Shown in pieces: positions 33,780 through 45,410 of a stretch of DNA of 57,500 bases. The DNA comes from Chondrilla cf. caribensis. Its lineage: Eukaryota > Porifera > Demospongiae > Chondrillida > Chondrillidae. The notes under the pieces were generated by a model. That model was not told the origin of the DNA, searched no databases, and saw nothing but the letters and a program-made list of their open reading frames with translations. The first letter of the stretch is position 1; every line of letters starts with the position of its first letter. The translations under genes were made by a program, and so were the position numbers. Where the stretch lies: assembly GCA_964020155.1 (NCBI GenBank), contig OZ026553.1, forward strand, positions 3,459,009 through 3,516,508. The letters run 5' to 3'.

Positions 33780-35160
33780 TGGGGATGGGGTTATGGGCCA
33801 CCTATCGAGATGGAAATTTTAAAAGATCAAGTTAACACGCCCCCTCCCCCATGAGCTATGCAAAAAGGTGCTTAGCGTTTTCTCCCCTATACTCTCCTAT
33901 ACATTGAGAAATAATTAAGACCCTCCGAATGTAGCTAGTCTTACGGGCCACCTATTGAGATGGGAATTGTTTCGTAAGTTAGTTCATGGCCCCAGGTACT
34001 TCCACCTAAAATATCAAGTTGACACGCCCCCTCCCCTATGAGCTATGCAAAAAGGTGCTTAGCGTTTTTTCTCCTATACTCTCCCACACATTGAAAAATA
34101 TTAAGCACCTCCAAATGTAGCAGGGGTTATGGGCCATCTATTGAGATGAAAAATGTTCCACAAATTAGTTCATGGCCTCAGCTAGGACTGTCTAAAACAT
34201 CAAGTTGACACGCCCCCTCCCCTATGAGCTATGCAAAAAGGTGCTTAGCGTTTTATCTCCTATACTCTCCCATACATTGAAAAAATATGAAGCACCTCTG
34301 AATGTAGCTAGTCTTACAGGACACCTATTGAGATGGGAATTGTTTCACAAGTTATTTCATGGCTCCAGGTACGTCCACCTAAAATATCAAGTTGACACGC
34401 TCCCTCCCCAATGAGCTATGCAAAAAGGTGCTTAGCGTTTTCTCTCCCATACTCTCCCATACATTGAGAAAATATTAAGCACCTCTGAATGTAGCTAGTC
34501 ATGCGGGCCATCTATTGAGATGGGAATTGTTTCACAAGTTAGTTTATGGTCCCAGGTACGTCCACCTAAAATATCAAGTTGACACGCTCCCTCCCCCATG
34601 AGCTATGCAAAAAGGTGCTTAGCGTTTTATCTCCTATACTCTCCCATACATTGAGATAATATTAAGCACCTCTGAATGTAGCTAGTCATGCGGGCCACCT
34701 ATTGAGATGGGAATTGTTTCACAAGTTAGTTTATGGTCCCAGGTACGTGCACCTAAAATATCAAGTTGACACGCCCCCTCCCCCATGAGCTATGCAAAAA
34801 GGTGCTTAGCGTTTTATCTCCTATACTCTCCCATACATTGAAAAATATTAAGCAGCTCTGAATGAAGCTGGAGTCACGGGCCACCTATTGGGATGGAAAT
34901 TGTTTCACAAGTTAGTTCATGGCCCCAAATACGTCCACCTAAAATATCAGGTTGACACGTCCCCTCCCCTATGAGCTATGCAAAAAGGTGCTTAGCGTTT
35001 TCTCTCCTATACTCTCCCATACATTGAAAAAAAATAAGTACCTCTGAATGAAGCTGGGGTTATGGGCCACCTATTGGGATGGGAATATTTTCACAAGTTA
35101 GTTCATGGCCCCAGGTATGTACAATTGACATGCTCCCTCCCCCATGAGCTATGCAGGCAA
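33780..35160 (+). repeat. ~188-bp satellite, block 1
   Basis: Seven to eight tandem units. Landmarks in each are ATGAGCTATGCAAAAAGGTG, CTTAGCGTTTTCTC, CTATACTCTCCCATACATTG, GAATGTAGCTAGTC, GGGCCACCTATTGAGATGGG and AAATATCAAGTTGACACGCC. The spacing of ATGAGCTATG is about 187-188 bp. No coding content. Confidence 0.93.
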
Positions 35161-35454
35161 GCAGGCACACACACACATATGCATGCACACACGCATGCAC
35201 GCACGCACGCACGCACACACACAACACACATGCACATGCACATCTAACAACATGTGCACGTGCACATCTAACAGCACATGCACATGCACATCCATACACA
35301 TGCATAGAAATTACAGCCTGAATTGAAACGGTATACATGTTTGTTTACAGTTTGGAACATGATTGTTTGAAGTGTGGAACATGATTGTTTATAGTTTGAA
35401 ACATGTATGTTTATAGTTTGAAACATATGTTTATTTAGAAATGGGATGTTTGTT
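35161..35454. other. (CA)n / GCACACGCAC run and TTTGGAACATGT repeats
   Basis: Starts within a satellite unit just after ATGAGCTATGCA, then CA/GCAC-rich sequence to about 35320, then four ~25-bp copies of TGTTTATAGTTTGAAACATG. No gene. Confidence 0.6.
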
Positions 35455-36640
35455 TAGTGTTCAGAGCATGTTGTGAGAAAGTGACAATCATGGCTAGAGT
35501 CAAGCGTCTGCTATTGCTGGCGCCTAGGGTCTGGCACAACATCACATAGCACCGGTCAAATCAATATTCATCGTTTGGGAACCGCCAAAACCTCGAACCT
35601 CGAGCTATAAAAGATCACGTCGCGTCCATTTTCTTCGTGAGTAGATCCGTGTTGGGGAAGCTGCAGATGCTGGAGGATTCGAATTGGAGGGGGTGCCCCG
35701 AGCGCAAGCGTGGTTAGCTGTTCTACCCTCTCCTTCTTCGGTTCGCTGTTAGATCACGCATGGAGTTCACACGTCCCGGTCTCCTGTGAGTCGTCGGGTC
35801 TCTCGAGTGTTCTCGGACGAGGTTTGGGCGTCCGTCCTCTTCGGAGGCGGGCGGTGCCTGGGATCATGGTCGGCTAGTCTCCCCTAGGGGTCCTGTAAGT
35901 AGATTCCTGCGAAGGCTATGTTGTCGGAACCACGCGGCTCTCTGCTCACCACCCTTTTTCCTTTATTATTGCCTTCGGGCGCACACACGTAAGTTAGGCC
36001 GTGCCATATTACCTTTACGCTGCATACACTTTACTATGCACACACTGCGCCTTGCACACACCCTCCTATGCACACAGCATGCGCATGCGGCTATAGTAGG
36101 GTCCAGACATGCTACACTAGTTTAGGTTTTGGGCCCTACCGGGGAGTCTCTTGCCATCGCGTTGAGGAAGCTGCTGCGCTGTTTGATGTGTGTCCTGCCG
36201 GCCTGACTCTGATGATTACCGATGTGAAGTCAGCTCATCTGTCTTCTGGTTCGTGGATTGGTGGTAAATCCGTGATTCTTGGGTCTCCGGGCCCATGAAG
36301 CTATCAAGTCACAAAGGACCACATCGGTGACTGGCGTCCGTGATACTCGGTGTGCCAGACGTAAAAGATCGCGGCTCTGAAATCTGGACCTCCCGAGAAG
36401 CCAGTCCACCACCTTATATCATGGGATGATGGCTTGATGTTGACTACACGTGCGATGACATCAACAGCTGAGGCGTGGTGGCAAGTGGCATGTTCTCCTT
36501 GGCCACGGGGCATGAAGCACCTCCCCGTCCTCGTCGGATGCCCTGGGCACACGTGAAGTGTGGCAGAGAGAGGTGCAAGTTTGAATGAGAGGACATGGAA
36601 GATGTATAACTTATTGGACTTCAATCGCAAAGAAGCATAT
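35455..36640 (+). repeat. GC-rich dispersed repeat with a TATA box, inserted in the satellite field
   Basis: Conspicuously GC-rich for the window. CTATAAAAG at 35605-35613 is a strong TATA box followed by GTCGCGTCCATTTTCTTCG. A ~370-bp part (about 35820-36190) is repeated at 43965-44335 with substitutions. Open frames are short and show no domain. It may be a solo LTR, the start of a larger element, or a noncoding transcription unit. I did not find convincing TG..CA ends or a target duplication. Confidence 0.5.
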
Positions 36641-37189
36641 TAATTTTATTTGTATACTATCTTATGTATAGCATATTAACTGTTTCCATATTGTACGTAA
36701 AGCATAACTGTTTCCTTGAATCTGTACCATCAATTGTTCTTATTTTGAATGCTTGACATAGTACACTGTATGTGCATTTATTTAATAATAATAATGAAAC
36801 GACATTGCATGCTATATGTAACAATACAATCATTAGATAATATTGTGTGATTTACTTATTATTATAACCAGCACTAGCACCATGTACTGCATCAATGTGT
36901 GCATTGAGATAATTAGATATTTTATATAAGTGAATCCGAATAATATAATATATAGTTGTATTGTTTCAGTGATTGCATATATTAAAAAGGATTGAAGATG
37001 TTACTTCTGGACAATTCCAAATGAGACAAATGCCACTACCTTTACACTGCATACACTTTACTATACACACATGATGCCTTGCACACGCCCTCCCATGCAC
37101 ATACTGAGTATCTAGTACACACAAAATCCATCTGTCTGGCACACCACGTTATATACTAAGATGGGTTAAAATATTTCTCTTTGAAAAAT
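36641..37189. other. AT-rich spacer between repeats
   Basis: Contains a second short copy of the CTTTACACTGCATACACTTT / TGCCTTGCACACGCCCTCC motif (37032-37100) also present inside the GC-rich repeat. Otherwise nothing recognisable. Confidence 0.5.
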
Positions 37190-37960
37190 ATTAAGCATCT
37201 CTGAATGTAGCTGGGGTTATGGGCCACCTATTGAGATGGGAATTGTTTCTGAATCAGAAGTTAGTTCACATCCCCAGCTAGGTCTGTCTAAAATATCAAG
37301 TTGACATGCCCCCTCACCCATGGTTGTACTAATTTTAAAATGGTGCGTAACATTTTCTCTCCTATACCCTCCAATACCAGAAGACCATAATAGTTCTAGG
37401 AGTGTGTCCATGCATTCGTATTTGAGCTATGATACATCACGTACACAAAGGCCGCGGTGATGGGAATTGTGTCATAAGTTAGTTCACATTCCCAGCTAGG
37501 TCTGGTGAAATGTCAGGTTGACATGCCCACTTGCTCATGAGCTATTCAAAAAGGTGCTTAGCGTTTATTATCCTATAGTGTCCAATGCATTGAAATATTA
37601 AGCACCTCCGAATGTACATAGCCAGAATTACGGGTTAGCAACTAAGATAGGAATTGTTTCATAAGTTAGTTTACGTCCCCAGCTAGGTCTGGTGAAAATA
37701 TTAAGTTGACACACCCACGTTCCCATGAGCTATTCTAAAAAGTGCTTAACATCTAATCTCCTTCTGTCCAATATCCAATACATTGAAAAAATATTAAGCA
37801 CCTCCAAATGTAGCTGGGGTTACGGGTTAGCTACAGAAATGGGAATTGTTTCATAAGTTAGTTCACATCCCTAGCTAGGTCTGGTGAGAATATCAGGTTG
37901 ACACGCTCATTCTCCTATGAGCTATTCAATAAGGTGCTTAGCATTTATTCTTCCATTTTT
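37190..37960 (+). repeat. ~188-bp satellite, block 2 (diverged)
   Basis: About four diverged units with the same landmarks (GGTGCTTAGCGTTTATT, AGTTAGTTCACATCCC, TATCAAGTTGACA). A short insertion at 37380-37450 carries the GTGTGTCCATGCATTCGTAT motif of the 39075-39780 family. Confidence 0.8.
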
Positions 37961-38127
37961 TAAATTATTACACCTACATGTTATAAACTCTCATACGCTA
38001 CAGTAATAATAATATAACTCTTAATTACATAGATAATTAAAGTGTGTGCTTTGTGAGTCCATTCATTTAGAAATACATAAGAAAAATAATCATGGTATAA
38101 CTGAAAAATTGTACTAATACTAGATAA
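37961..38127. other. AT-rich 3' flank of the retroelement scrap
   Basis: TAATAATAATATAACTC-type sequence, a plausible 3' tail for the minus-strand fragment at 38128-38470. Confidence 0.4.
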
Positions 38128-38470
38128 TCACACAAAATTAAGTTCTGAGATGACCAAGTCCAAAGGTGGTGTCTGGGGCTTGGCAGCATGACCACGGCTA
38201 GATCGAGCACTCCTTATACACTGAACTGCTGATCGGAGAAGGGAGAAAGTAAGTCGACAGCGTAACCAGGATAAGGTAGAGGAGTAGGGCTGATCCCATT
38301 TGGTTGCTAGTTCTGAGGCAAGTCTCTTGTAAAATACTGTGGCTTCGTTTGCCATTCCGTTCCAAAGGTTGAAGAAGGGTGCCAATGCCGTGGATGGTCC
38401 GTGTTAGATAACATCACTTGCTGGATAGGCCATGAGTAAAAGCTGCATGGGTGGCATGAGGCTGTGTTAT
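38128..38470 (-). mobile_element. Retroelement C-terminal fragment inside the satellite
   Basis: The minus-strand frame reads FFNLWNGMANEATVFYKRLA, YSSTLSWLRCRLTFSLLRSA, VQCIRSARSSRGH. The pattern EATxFYKRLAxxL..K..xPYSxTxxWLRCRLxFxLLRSAxxCIRGxR recurs at the extreme C-terminus of many invertebrate reverse-transcriptase-bearing proteins. Only this tail is left; the sequence upstream (to about 38470) has shifted frame. It is not the same family as the 17080-18378 element by visible motifs. Confidence 0.6.
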
Positions 38471-38509
38471 GGCTACTGTAGTAGACTGTTTAGCTCTTTG
38501 GACCATTTA

Positions 38510-39070
38510 GCAATTTTAGCATTTATTCTCCTATACTCTCCCATATATTGAAAAAAATATTAAGCACCTACAAATATAGCTGGAGTTAAGGGCCACCTAT
38601 TGAGATGGGAATCATTTCATAAGTTAGTTCTCGTCCCCGACTAGATCTGCCTTAAATATCATATTGACATGTCCCCTCCCTCATGAGCTATGCAAAAAGG
38701 TGCTTAGCCTTTTCTTTCCTATACTCTCCCATACATTGAAATAATATTATAAGCACCTTCAAATGTATCTGGAGTTACGGGCCACCTATTGAGATGGGAA
38801 TTGTTTCAGATGTTAGTTCACGTCCCCAGCTAGATTTGTCTAAAATATTAAGTTGACACGCTCCCTCTCCCATGAGGTATGCAAAAAGGTGCTTAGCGTT
38901 TTCTCTCCTATACTCTCCCATACATTGAAATACTATTAAACTCCTTCAAATGTAGATGCAGTTATGGGCCACCTATTAATATGGAAATTCTTTCAGACGT
39001 TACTTCACATCCCCGACTACATCTGTCTGAAGTATCAAGATGATACAATACCTCTCCCATGAGGTATGCA
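38510..39070 (+). repeat. ~188-bp satellite, block 3
   Basis: Three diverged units with CTATACTCTCCCATA, GGGCCACCTATTGAGATGGG and GAGGTATGCAAAAAGGTG landmarks, ending abruptly at ATGAGGTATGCA. Confidence 0.85.
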
Positions 39071-39074
39071 GGTT

Positions 39075-39780
39075 TACATATAAATGTATAATGCTATGTG
39101 CCATATGGACACCTGGCAGAATTTTCTTCAGCAACAAAACCTATCATTTTTGTTATCAAAAGGACCGCATTATTTACAGGAGTATGTCCGTGCATTCGTA
39201 TTAGATCTATGATGCATTATGTGCACACAGGAGAGGCTGTGGTGACAAGCAAAAAATGTCATTTTTTATTGTTGTCACCACGAGGCCTATAGCACACTCA
39301 AGACGGTTTGGATGCATCCAAAATTGTGTTGGTGAGTTTGGCATGGACACTGGGCAGCCCTTGGTGACTACCAATGGGATGTGAAATTACCTGAGTGAGC
39401 ACCACAAGGGGTATTACACTTATATTGAAATGTACATACAAATGTATAATGCTATGTGCCATATGGACACCTATAGGAAATTTTGATCGGCATGATAACT
39501 CAACTTTTTGTTATCAAAAGGGCCGTATCAGTTCCCGGAGTATGTTTGTACATTCTATGTAGAGCTATGATGCATTATGTGCACAGAGGAGGGGCCATGG
39601 TGACAAGTAAAAAATGTCAATTTTTATGCTTGTCACCACGAGGCCTATAGCACACTCAAGACGGTTTGGATGCATCCCAAATTGTGTTAATGAGTTTGGC
39701 ACAGACACTGGGCAGCCCTTGGTGACTACCAACGGGATGTGAAATTACCTGAGTAGGCACTACAAGGGGTATTACACTTA
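39075..39780. repeat. Two ~350-bp direct repeats with a GTGGTGACAA...TTGTCACCAC hairpin
   Basis: Copies at about 39080-39425 and 39430-39780 share ATAATGCTATGTGCCATATG, GAGCTATGATGCATTATGTG, CGAGGCCTATAGCACACTCA and CTTGGTGACTACCAA. Each contains a hairpin: in copy 1, GTGGTGACAAGC then AAAAAATG/CATTTTTT and TTGTCACCAC. The family also occurs in degraded form at 29900-30660 and 32830-33480. Confidence 0.75.
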
Positions 39781-39784
39781 CGTA

Positions 39785-42700
39785 TACTATCCAATATATT
39801 GAAATAATATTAAGCACCTTTGAATGTAGCTGGAGATACGGGCCATCTATTTAGATGGGAATTGTTTCAAAAGTTAGTTCACGTCCCCAGCTAGATCCCC
39901 AACTACATCTGTCTAAAGTATCAAGTTGACACACACCGACTCTCCCATGAGGCATGCAAAAAGGTACTTAGCGTTTTCTCTCCTATACTCTCCCATACAT
40001 TGAAAAATATTAAGCACCTTCAAATGTAGCTGGAGTTATGGGTTAGCTACTAAGATAGGATTGTTTCATAAGTTAGTTTACGTCCCCAGCAAGGTCTGGT
40101 GAAAATATCTATTTGACACACCCACGTTCCCATGAACTATTCAGAAAGGTGCTTAACGTGTATTCTCCTATATTATCCAATGCATTGATAAAAATTTAAT
40201 ATTAAGCACCTCTGAATGTAGCTAGGTTTATGGACTAGCTACGAAGATGGAAATTATTTCATAAGTTAGTTCACATTCCCAGCTAGATTAGTCTAAAATG
40301 TCAAGTTGACATGAGCTATGCAAAATGTGCCTAACGTTTTCTCTACCTATTCTCTGCCATACATTGAAATATAGTAAGCACCTCTGAATGTAGCTGGGTT
40401 TACGGGTTAGCTAAGAAGATTGGAATTGCTTTAGAAGTTATTTCACCTTCCCAGATAGGTCTGTCCAAAATATCAAGTTGATACGACCCCTACCGCATGA
40501 GCTATGCAAGAAGGTGCTTAGCTTTTCTTTCCTTTACATTGAGAAAATATTAAGCACCTCCAAATGTAGCTAGTCTTACGGGCCATCTATTGAGATGGGA
40601 ATTGTCTCACAAGTTAGTTCATGGCCCCAGGTACGTCCACCTAAAATATCAAGTTGACACGCCCCCTCCCCCATGAGCTATGCACAAAGGTGCTTAACGT
40701 TTTCTCTTCTATACTCTCCCATACATTGAGATAAGCACCTCCGAATGTAGCTAGTCTTACGGGCCACCTATTGAGATGGGAATTGTTTCACAAGTTAGTT
40801 CCTGGCCCCAGGTACGTCCACCTAAAGTATCAAGTTGACAAGCCCCCTTCCCCATGAGCTATGCAAAAAGGTGCTTAGCGCTTTCTCTCCTATACTTTCC
40901 CATACGTACATTGAGAAAATATTAAGACCCTCCAAATGAAGCTGGGGTTATGGGCCACCTATTGAGATGGGAATTGTTTCACAAGTTAGTTTATGGCTCA
41001 GGGTACGTCCACCTAAAATATCAAATTGACACGCCCCCTCCCCCATGAGCTATGCAAAAAGGTGCTTAGCGTTTTCTCCCCTATACTCTCCCATACATTG
41101 AGATAAGACCCTCCGAATGTAGCTAGTCTTACAGGCCATCTATTGGGATGAGAATTGTTTCACAAGTTAGTTCATGGCCCCAGGTACGTCCACCTAAACT
41201 ATCAAGTTCACACGCCCCCTTCCCCATGAGCTATGCAAAAAGGTGCATAGTGTTTTCTCTCCTATACTCTCCCATACATTGAGAAAATATTAAGACCCTC
41301 CAAATGAAGCTGGGGTTATGGGCCACCTATTGAGATGGGAATTGTTTCACAAGTTAGTTTATGGCCCCAGGTACGTGCACCTAAAATATCAAGTTGACAC
41401 GCCCATTTCCCCATGAGCTATGCAAAAAGGTGCTTAGCGTTTTCTTTCCTATACATACTCTCCCATACATTGAGAATATTTTAAGCACCTCCGAATGTAG
41501 CTAGTCTTACTGGCCACCTATTGAGATGGAAATTGTTTCACAAGTTAGTTCATGGCCCCAGGTACATCCACTTAAAATATCAAGTTGACACGCCCTCTTC
41601 CCCATGAGCTATGCACAAAGGTGCTTAGCGTTTTCTCCCCTATACTCTCCCATACATTGAGAAAATTTTAAGCACCTCCGAATGTAGCTAGTCTTACAGG
41701 ACACCTATTGAGATGGGAATTGTTTCACAAGTTAGTTCATGGCCCCAGGTACGTCCACCTAAAATATCAAGTTCACACGCCCCCTCCCCCATGAGCTATG
41801 CAAAAAGGTGCTTAGCGTTATTCTCCCCTATACTCTCCCATACATTGAAAAAAAATTAAGCACCTCTGAATGAAGCTGGGGTTATGGGCCACCTATTGAG
41901 ATGGGAATTGTTTCACAAGTTAGTTTATGGCCCCAGGTACGTGCACCTAAAATATCAAGTTGACACGCCCCCTTCCCCATGAGCTATGCAAAAAGGTGCT
42001 TAGCGTTTTCTCTTCTATACTATCCCATACATTGAGAAAATTTTAAGCACCTCCGAATGTAGCTAGTCTTACAGGCCACTTATTGAGATGGAAATTGTTT
42101 CACAAGTTAGTTCATGGCCCCAGGTACGTCCACCTAAAATATCAAGTTGACACGCCCCCTCCCCCATGAGCTATGCAAAAAGGTGCTTAGCGTTTTCTCC
42201 CCTATACTCCCCCATACATTGAGAATATTTTAAGCACCTCTGAATGAAGCTGGGGTTATGGGTCACCTATTGAGATGGGAATTGTTTCACAAGTTAGTTT
42301 ATGGCCCCAGGTACGTGCACCTAAAATATCAAGTTGACACGCCCCCTCCCCCATGAGCTATGCAAAAAGGTGCTTAGCGTTTTCTCTCCTATACTCTCCC
42401 ATACATTGAGAAAATATTAAGACCCTCCGAATGAAGCTGGTGTTATGGGCCACCTATTGAGATGGGAATTGTTTCACAAGTTAGTTTATGGCCCCAGGTA
42501 CGTGCACCTAAAATATCAAGGTGACACGCCCCCTTCCCCATGAGCTATGCACAAAGGTGCTTAGCATTTTCTCCCCTATACTCCCCCATACATTGAGAAA
42601 ATATTAAGCACCTCCGAATGTAGCTAGTCTTACGGGCCACCTATTGAGATGGAAATTGTTTCACAAGTTAGTTCATGGCCCCAGGTACGTCCACCTAAAA

Positions 42701-43425
42701 TATCAAGTTCACATGCCCCCTCCCCTATAAGCTATGCACAAAGGTGCTTAGCATTTTCTCTCCTATACGTACACTCCCATAAATTGAAAAAAAATTAAGC
42801 ACCTCGGAATGAAGCTGGGGTTATGGGCCACCTATTGAGATGGGAATTGTTTCACAAGTTAGTTCATGGCCCCAGGTACGTCCACCTAAAATATCAACTT
42901 CACACGCCCCCTCCCCCATGAGCTATGCTAAAAGGTGCTTAGCGTTTCTCTCCTTTACTCTCCCATACATTGAGAAATATTAAGACCCTCCTAATGTAGC
43001 TAGTCTTACGGGCCACCTATTGAGATGGGAATTGTTTCACAAGTTAGTTTATGGCCCCAGGTACGTGCACCTAAAATATCAAGTTGACACGCCCCCTTCC
43101 CCATGAGCTATGCAAAAAGGTGCTTAGCATTTTCTCTCCTATACTCTCCCATACATTGAGAAAATTTTAAGCACCTCCGAATGTAGCTAGTCTTACGGGC
43201 CACCTATTGAGATGGGAATTGTTTCACAAGTTAGTTCATGGCCCCAGGTACGTCTACCTAAAATATCAACTTCACACGCCCCCTCCCCCATGAGCTATGC
43301 AAAAAGGTGCTTAGCGTTTTCTCCCCTATACTCTCCCATACATTGAGAAAATATTAAGACCCTCTGAATGAAGCTGGGGTTATGGGCCACCTATTGGGAT
43401 GGGAATTATTTCACAAGTTAGTTTA
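39785..43425 (+). repeat. ~188-bp satellite, block 4 (main array)
   Basis: About 19 units; the first five are diverged and the rest are highly homogeneous. Two subtypes alternate irregularly: one reads GTAGCTAGTCTTACGGGCC...TTCATGGCCCC...CGTCCACC, the other GAAGCTGGGGTTATGGGCC...TTTATGGCCCC...CGTGCACC. The last unit breaks at TTAGTTTACGTATATAAT. Confidence 0.95.
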
Positions 43426-43964
43426 CGTATATAATAATCATATGCTTATTATTATGGGCCAGTATACTATATAGCACTAAGTATATAATAATAATATTGT
43501 ACATTATTATCATTTTCATATACTTATTATATCTACATTACGTATAATAACTACAGTATAATTATCATGTGCTTCTATTATGGCACTTTTGTAGATAATA
43601 ATAATAATATCATGCACGATTCAACATTGTGTAATTCAAAAATAAACAGCCAATAGTTAACAATAGGTTAAATTAACCATATAATCAATTTTTCTCACAA
43701 AGTATAATAAAATGCAAAGTAATTACAACACATACACTGATATTATATAATGTGCCTGTATTTTGTTCTGTTGATGACTACAAAATTCGCATTAACAACT
43801 ATAATATAATACGGTCAACAGAAATGTAATACATTAAAATATACCGAATGTTGACGATAACAGTAAATTGTGGTTAAATAGTGATAACTTTACATACATA
43901 CACTGTCCATTGCATACCATAAAATACTCAGTCTCAGCCATAATATACATATTCTGTGAGTTGT
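43426..43964. other. AT-rich spacer
   Basis: TAATAATAATAT-rich sequence with no gene. It separates the satellite array from the second copy of the GC-rich repeat. Confidence 0.6.
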
Positions 43965-44335
43965 CAGGTGACTAGAGTGTTCTCTGATGGGGTACAGGCA
44001 TCTGTACTCTTTGAAGGTGGGTGGTACCTGGGAGCGTGGTCTGTTAATCCTCCCTAGGGGTCCTGTAAGTTCTACGACGGATTTGTTGTTGGATCCACAC
44101 GGCTCTCCATTCTCCACCCTTTTTCTCTTATTTATTACCTTTGGGTGGCCGTAAGTTAGGCTGTGCTGCTACATTTACGTTGCATACACTTCAGTATGCA
44201 AACAGTGGGCCTTGCACACACCCTCTAATACACACAGTACGCGCATGAGCCACTGGTAGGGTACAAATATGCTAAATTAGTTAAGGTGTCGTAGGGAGCC
44301 TACACAGGAGACTCTTGTCATCATGTTAGGAACGG
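43965..44335 (+). repeat. Partial, diverged copy of the GC-rich TATA repeat
   Basis: Aligns with about 35820-36190: CCCTAGGGGTCCTGTAAGT, CACGGCTCTC, CACCCTTTTTC, GTAAGTTAGGC, GTTGCATACACTT, CCTTGCACACACCCTC and GGAGACTCTTG. It lacks the TATA-bearing left part. It lies just beyond the right edge of the satellite field. Confidence 0.75.
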
Positions 44336-44384
44336 TTGGGGCTAATCAAAGTGAAAGGTGTGAATATCTGTGCTATATTATTTA

Positions 44385-44605
44385 GTGGTTAAAACATGGC
44401 ACGACATATAAAATACCGAGTCCCGAGGGCGCGAAACCCCTGAGGGCAAGTGTATTTTATATGTCATACTGCCTGAGTGTCCATGTCTTAACCAGTATAG
44501 CATCCGTTGCTAACGCTTTATACTGTTGTTAGTGCTTTATACATTATAAAATTGCTGTATATAATAGCACTGTTTCTATGGTAACGGATGCTATACAGTA
44601 TTTAC
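44385..44605. mobile_element. Two adjacent foldback hairpins
   Basis: Hairpin 1: GTGGTTAAAACATGGCACGA...GACATATAAAATAC faces GTATTTTATATGTCATACTG...CATGTCTTAACCAG (44391-44500). Hairpin 2: GTATAGCATCCGTTGCTAAC faces GGTAACGGATGCTATACAG (44497-44600). They share the boundary AACCAGTATAGC. Likely a compound foldback MITE. Confidence 0.6.

Positions 44606-45410
<805 letters not shown>

Noticed and set aside
35455..36640. LTR of a retrovirus-like element
   Set aside because: TATA box and GC content fit, but I could not find convincing TG..CA ends, a primer-binding site or target duplication; kept as an unclassified repeat.
33780..43425. Satellite units as a possible tandem RNA gene cluster
   Set aside because: No tRNA, 5S or snRNA features (no A/B boxes, no Sm site) in the 188-bp unit; open frames are not conserved between units.
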